A program made the position numbers and the translations under genes. The notes under the pieces are model-generated. The model saw only the letters and a list, made by a program, of their open reading frames with translations, was not told the origin of the DNA and did no database searches. From Flavobacteriaceae bacterium (GTDB taxonomy: Bacteria; Bacteroidota; Bacteroidia; Flavobacteriales; Flavobacteriaceae): a stretch of 62,277 nucleotides of DNA. The stretch lies in the NCBI GenBank assembly GCA_017852395.1, contig JAFMLE010000013.1:1-62277 (forward strand), in the 5' to 3' direction. Below, piece by piece: positions 60,694 through 62,277 of this stretch. Position 1 is the first letter of the stretch. Every line of letters begins with the position of its first letter.

Positions 60694-61481
60694 GCAACTG
60701 GGAAGTCATCATCCTCGGGATTGTTCAAGGGGTTTCTGAATTCTTACCGATCTCATCGAGCGGCCATTTAGAAATTGCAAAAGTATTGATGGGCACTGCT
60801 GCAATCCCCAAAGAAAGTCTTCTGCTAACCATAGTCCTTCATGGGGCAACAGCCCTAAGCACGCTAGTAGTTTTTAGAAAAGACCTCCTTGCTATTATAA
60901 AAGGGCTTTTTGAGCCAACCTATAATGCAAGTTGGAAATTTGCCGTATTTATTTTGATTTCCATGCTTCCAGCAGCAGCCGTAGGTTTATTTTTTGAGGA
61001 AGAAATAGCAGCACTTTTTACAGGCAATTTGACACTGGTTGGTATTCTTTTATGGATCACGGCGGGCCTTTTATATTTTGCAGATCGCTCAGGACAAACA
61101 ACGCAACCACTTACTGCCAAAAATGCTTTTTGGGTTGGAATTGCACAATGTATAGCCATCTTGCCGGGTCTCTCCCGAAGTGGCGCTACCATCGGAACGG
61201 CACTTTTATTGAAAATTGACCGTTCAGAAGCAGCTCGTTTTTCTTTTCTGATGGTCATTCCATTGATTTTTGGGAGTATGGCCAAAAGTATTTTAGACCT
61301 CAAAACCACTTCGCTAACCATCGATTTTACTCAATTGGGATTGGGTTTTGTCGTTGCATTCATTACGGGGGTATTGGCCTGCCAATGGATGATTGCCTTG
61401 GTCAAAAAAAGTAAATTAATCTATTTCAGCTACTATTGTATTATAGTCGGGTTGATTGCATTGGCCTATGGATTTGTCTAA
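60690..61481 (+). CDS. uppP: Undecaprenyl-diphosphatase (BacA/UppP)
   Basis: A 263-residue integral membrane phosphatase that recycles undecaprenyl diphosphate for peptidoglycan and O-antigen synthesis. Active-site loops are VSEFLPISSSGHLEIAK and PGLSRSGATIGTALLL. It overlaps DUF3098 by four bases and truB by fourteen. Confidence 0.97.
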   Translation: MSNWEVIILGIVQGVSEFLPISSSGHLEIAKVLMGTAAIPKESLLLTIVLHGATALSTLVVFRKDLLAIIKGLFEPTYNASWKFAVFILISMLPAAAVGLFFEEEIAALFTGNLTLVGILLWITAGLLYFADRSGQTTQPLTAKNAFWVGIAQCIAILPGLSRSGATIGTALLLKIDRSEAARFSFLMVIPLIFGSMAKSILDLKTTSLTIDFTQLGLGFVVAFITGVLACQWMIALVKKSKLIYFSYYCIIVGLIALAYGFV

Positions 61482-62172
61482 GAAACTGACCCTAGAATCG
61501 GTACTAGAGGGGCAGGTTTTGCTTTTTGACAAACCGCTCAACTGGACTTCATTTCAGGTGGTTAATAAAGTGCGCTGGTTGCTCAAAAAAAAATTTAACC
61601 TCAAAAACATCAAAGTGGGTCATGCAGGCACATTAGACCCATTGGCAACAGGTTTGTTGATCTTGTGTACGGGTAAGATGACCAAAAAAATTTCTGAGTA
61701 TCAAGGAATGCCCAAAACCTATACGGGTTGTTTTTTGCTTGGAGCCACTACATCGTCTTATGATTTGGAAACTCCCATCGATCAGCAATTTGACACCAAT
61801 TCCATCACAGCAGAACAGATTGAAAAAGTTCGTAAACAATTTTTGGGAGTTCAACAGCAATATCCCCCGATTTTTTCGGCCCTAAAACAACAAGGAACCC
61901 GCCTCTATGAATTGGCCCGCAAGGGAGAGGAGGTCAAAACACAAGCACGCGAAATCACCTTGTATTCTTTTGACTTAGAAAGTGTCGATTTTCCGACCCT
62001 ACACTTTCGTGTGCAATGCAGCAAAGGCACCTACATCAGATCCCTCGCAAATGATTTTGGAAAAGCACTCAACAACGGGGCACACCTCACCCAACTTCGT
62101 CGTACCGCGATCGGGACCTATACGGTTGAAAACGCTATTTCGCTAGAAGATTTTGAAGTGCTTTTAATGTAG
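61468..62172 (+). CDS. truB: tRNA pseudouridine(55) synthase
   Basis: A 234-residue TruB that makes the universal pseudouridine 55 in the T loop. The catalytic aspartate sits in HAGTLDPLATGLLI, with FDKPLNWTSFQVVNKVR ahead of it and CSKGTYIRSLANDFG later. I use ATG 61468 inside the uppP end; another ATG lies four codons earlier at 61456. Complete at a normal length. Confidence 0.96.
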   Translation: MDLSKKLTLESVLEGQVLLFDKPLNWTSFQVVNKVRWLLKKKFNLKNIKVGHAGTLDPLATGLLILCTGKMTKKISEYQGMPKTYTGCFLLGATTSSYDLETPIDQQFDTNSITAEQIEKVRKQFLGVQQQYPPIFSALKQQGTRLYELARKGEEVKTQAREITLYSFDLESVDFPTLHFRVQCSKGTYIRSLANDFGKALNNGAHLTQLRRTAIGTYTVENAISLEDFEVLLM

Positions 62173-62217
62173 CTTTTTAAAGGCTTATCGTATCTTTACA
62201 GACTAAAGCCCCAAAAA

Positions 62218-62277
62218 ATGTCTGTTTCTACCGCCGATTTCTCATCGGTTACCACGTCAATTCAAAAACTTAAAAAA
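62218..62277 (+). CDS. Start of an unrecognised gene, cut by the window edge
   Basis: An open frame from ATG 62218 reads MSVSTADFSSVTTSIQKLKK and runs off the window. It begins 46 nt after truB with a near-consensus -7 box TATCTTTA at 62191-62198. Twenty residues do not identify a family. Confidence 0.55.
   Translation, partial: MSVSTADFSSVTTSIQKLKK

Noticed and set aside
1-62277. CRISPR array, insertion sequence or prophage
   Set aside because: No regularly spaced repeats, transposase, terminal inverted repeats or phage genes found in reading both strands.

Overview
The window looks like a chromosomal segment of a marine-type Flavobacteriaceae (Bacteroidota). The evidence is the gene content: a T9SS type A sorting domain protein, DUF4296, DUF4271, DUF2851 and DUF3098 families, a mevalonate-type isoprenoid pathway, promoters of the TTTG / TAnnTTTG type, and general absence of Shine-Dalgarno sequences with one striking exception at rpsU. 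I see no CRISPR array, insertion sequence, prophage or rRNA. Most of the window is dense housekeeping DNA with many 1-14 nt gene overlaps.

Layout. 1-8.2 kb (minus strand): a tRNA-Thr cut by the window edge, hpf, a XerC/D recombinase, rpsU with its own promoter, long SD and terminator, an acyl-CoA dehydrogenase, a ComEA-like protein, an amino acid:cation symporter, a K+ channel, PspC, DUF2851 and rhodanese. 8.3-9.4 kb: a MarR regulator and YceI. 9.4-15.9 kb: a complete trpEGDCFBA operon preceded by a 16-codon leader peptide with three tandem Trp codons and an attenuator hairpin. 15.9-29.5 kb: an arsenosugar-type cluster: arsS and a CMD protein on the minus strand; on the plus strand a nucleotidyltransferase-like transferase, purine nucleoside phosphorylase, arsM, DUF547, a second transferase, a flavin oxidoreductase, a membrane 4Fe-4S protein, two GT2 enzymes and a multi-span sugar transferase. 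An 0.8 kb non-coding gap in its middle holds a frame-broken small gene, a strong terminator and a pair of repeated hairpins. 29.5-33.2 kb: a pseudouridine synthase homologue lacking the catalytic Asp, a UbiA prenyltransferase, a mevalonate-kinase-like GHMP kinase and diphosphomevalonate decarboxylase. 33.2-35 kb: TspO, a membrane protein and a lipoprotein GDPD. 35-41.2 kb: a maltodextrin operon (beta-phosphoglucomutase, GH65, two GH13). 41.3-46.9 kb: ferredoxin, ferredoxin reductase, NifU, Mrp, an alkyltransferase-like protein, TrmB and a two-component system. 47-62.3 kb: a T9SS sorting-domain protein, LuxE-like protein, TyrS, epimerase, DHOase, mannosyltransferase, DUF4271, uroporphyrinogen-III synthase, Lrp, YugP, SemiSWEET, LeuS, FtsX, DUF3098, UppP, TruB and the start of one more gene.

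The most interesting system is the arsenosugar cluster. My reading is a chain: ArsM methylates arsenite, the radical SAM enzyme ArsS transfers a 5'-deoxyadenosyl group to the arsenic, the clustered phosphorylase strips adenine to leave an arseno-ribose-1-phosphate, and the two transferases plus the membrane glycosyltransferases carry the arseno-ribose onto an acceptor, possibly a lipid. Only the ArsM/ArsS roles rest on established family knowledge; the rest is inference from gene content and order.

Two regulatory sites stand out: the trp leader, whose start codon lies at or next to the predicted transcription start, and the rpsU ribosome binding site, which pairs with 13 contiguous bases of the canonical 16S tail in a phylum that normally does not use SD pairing.
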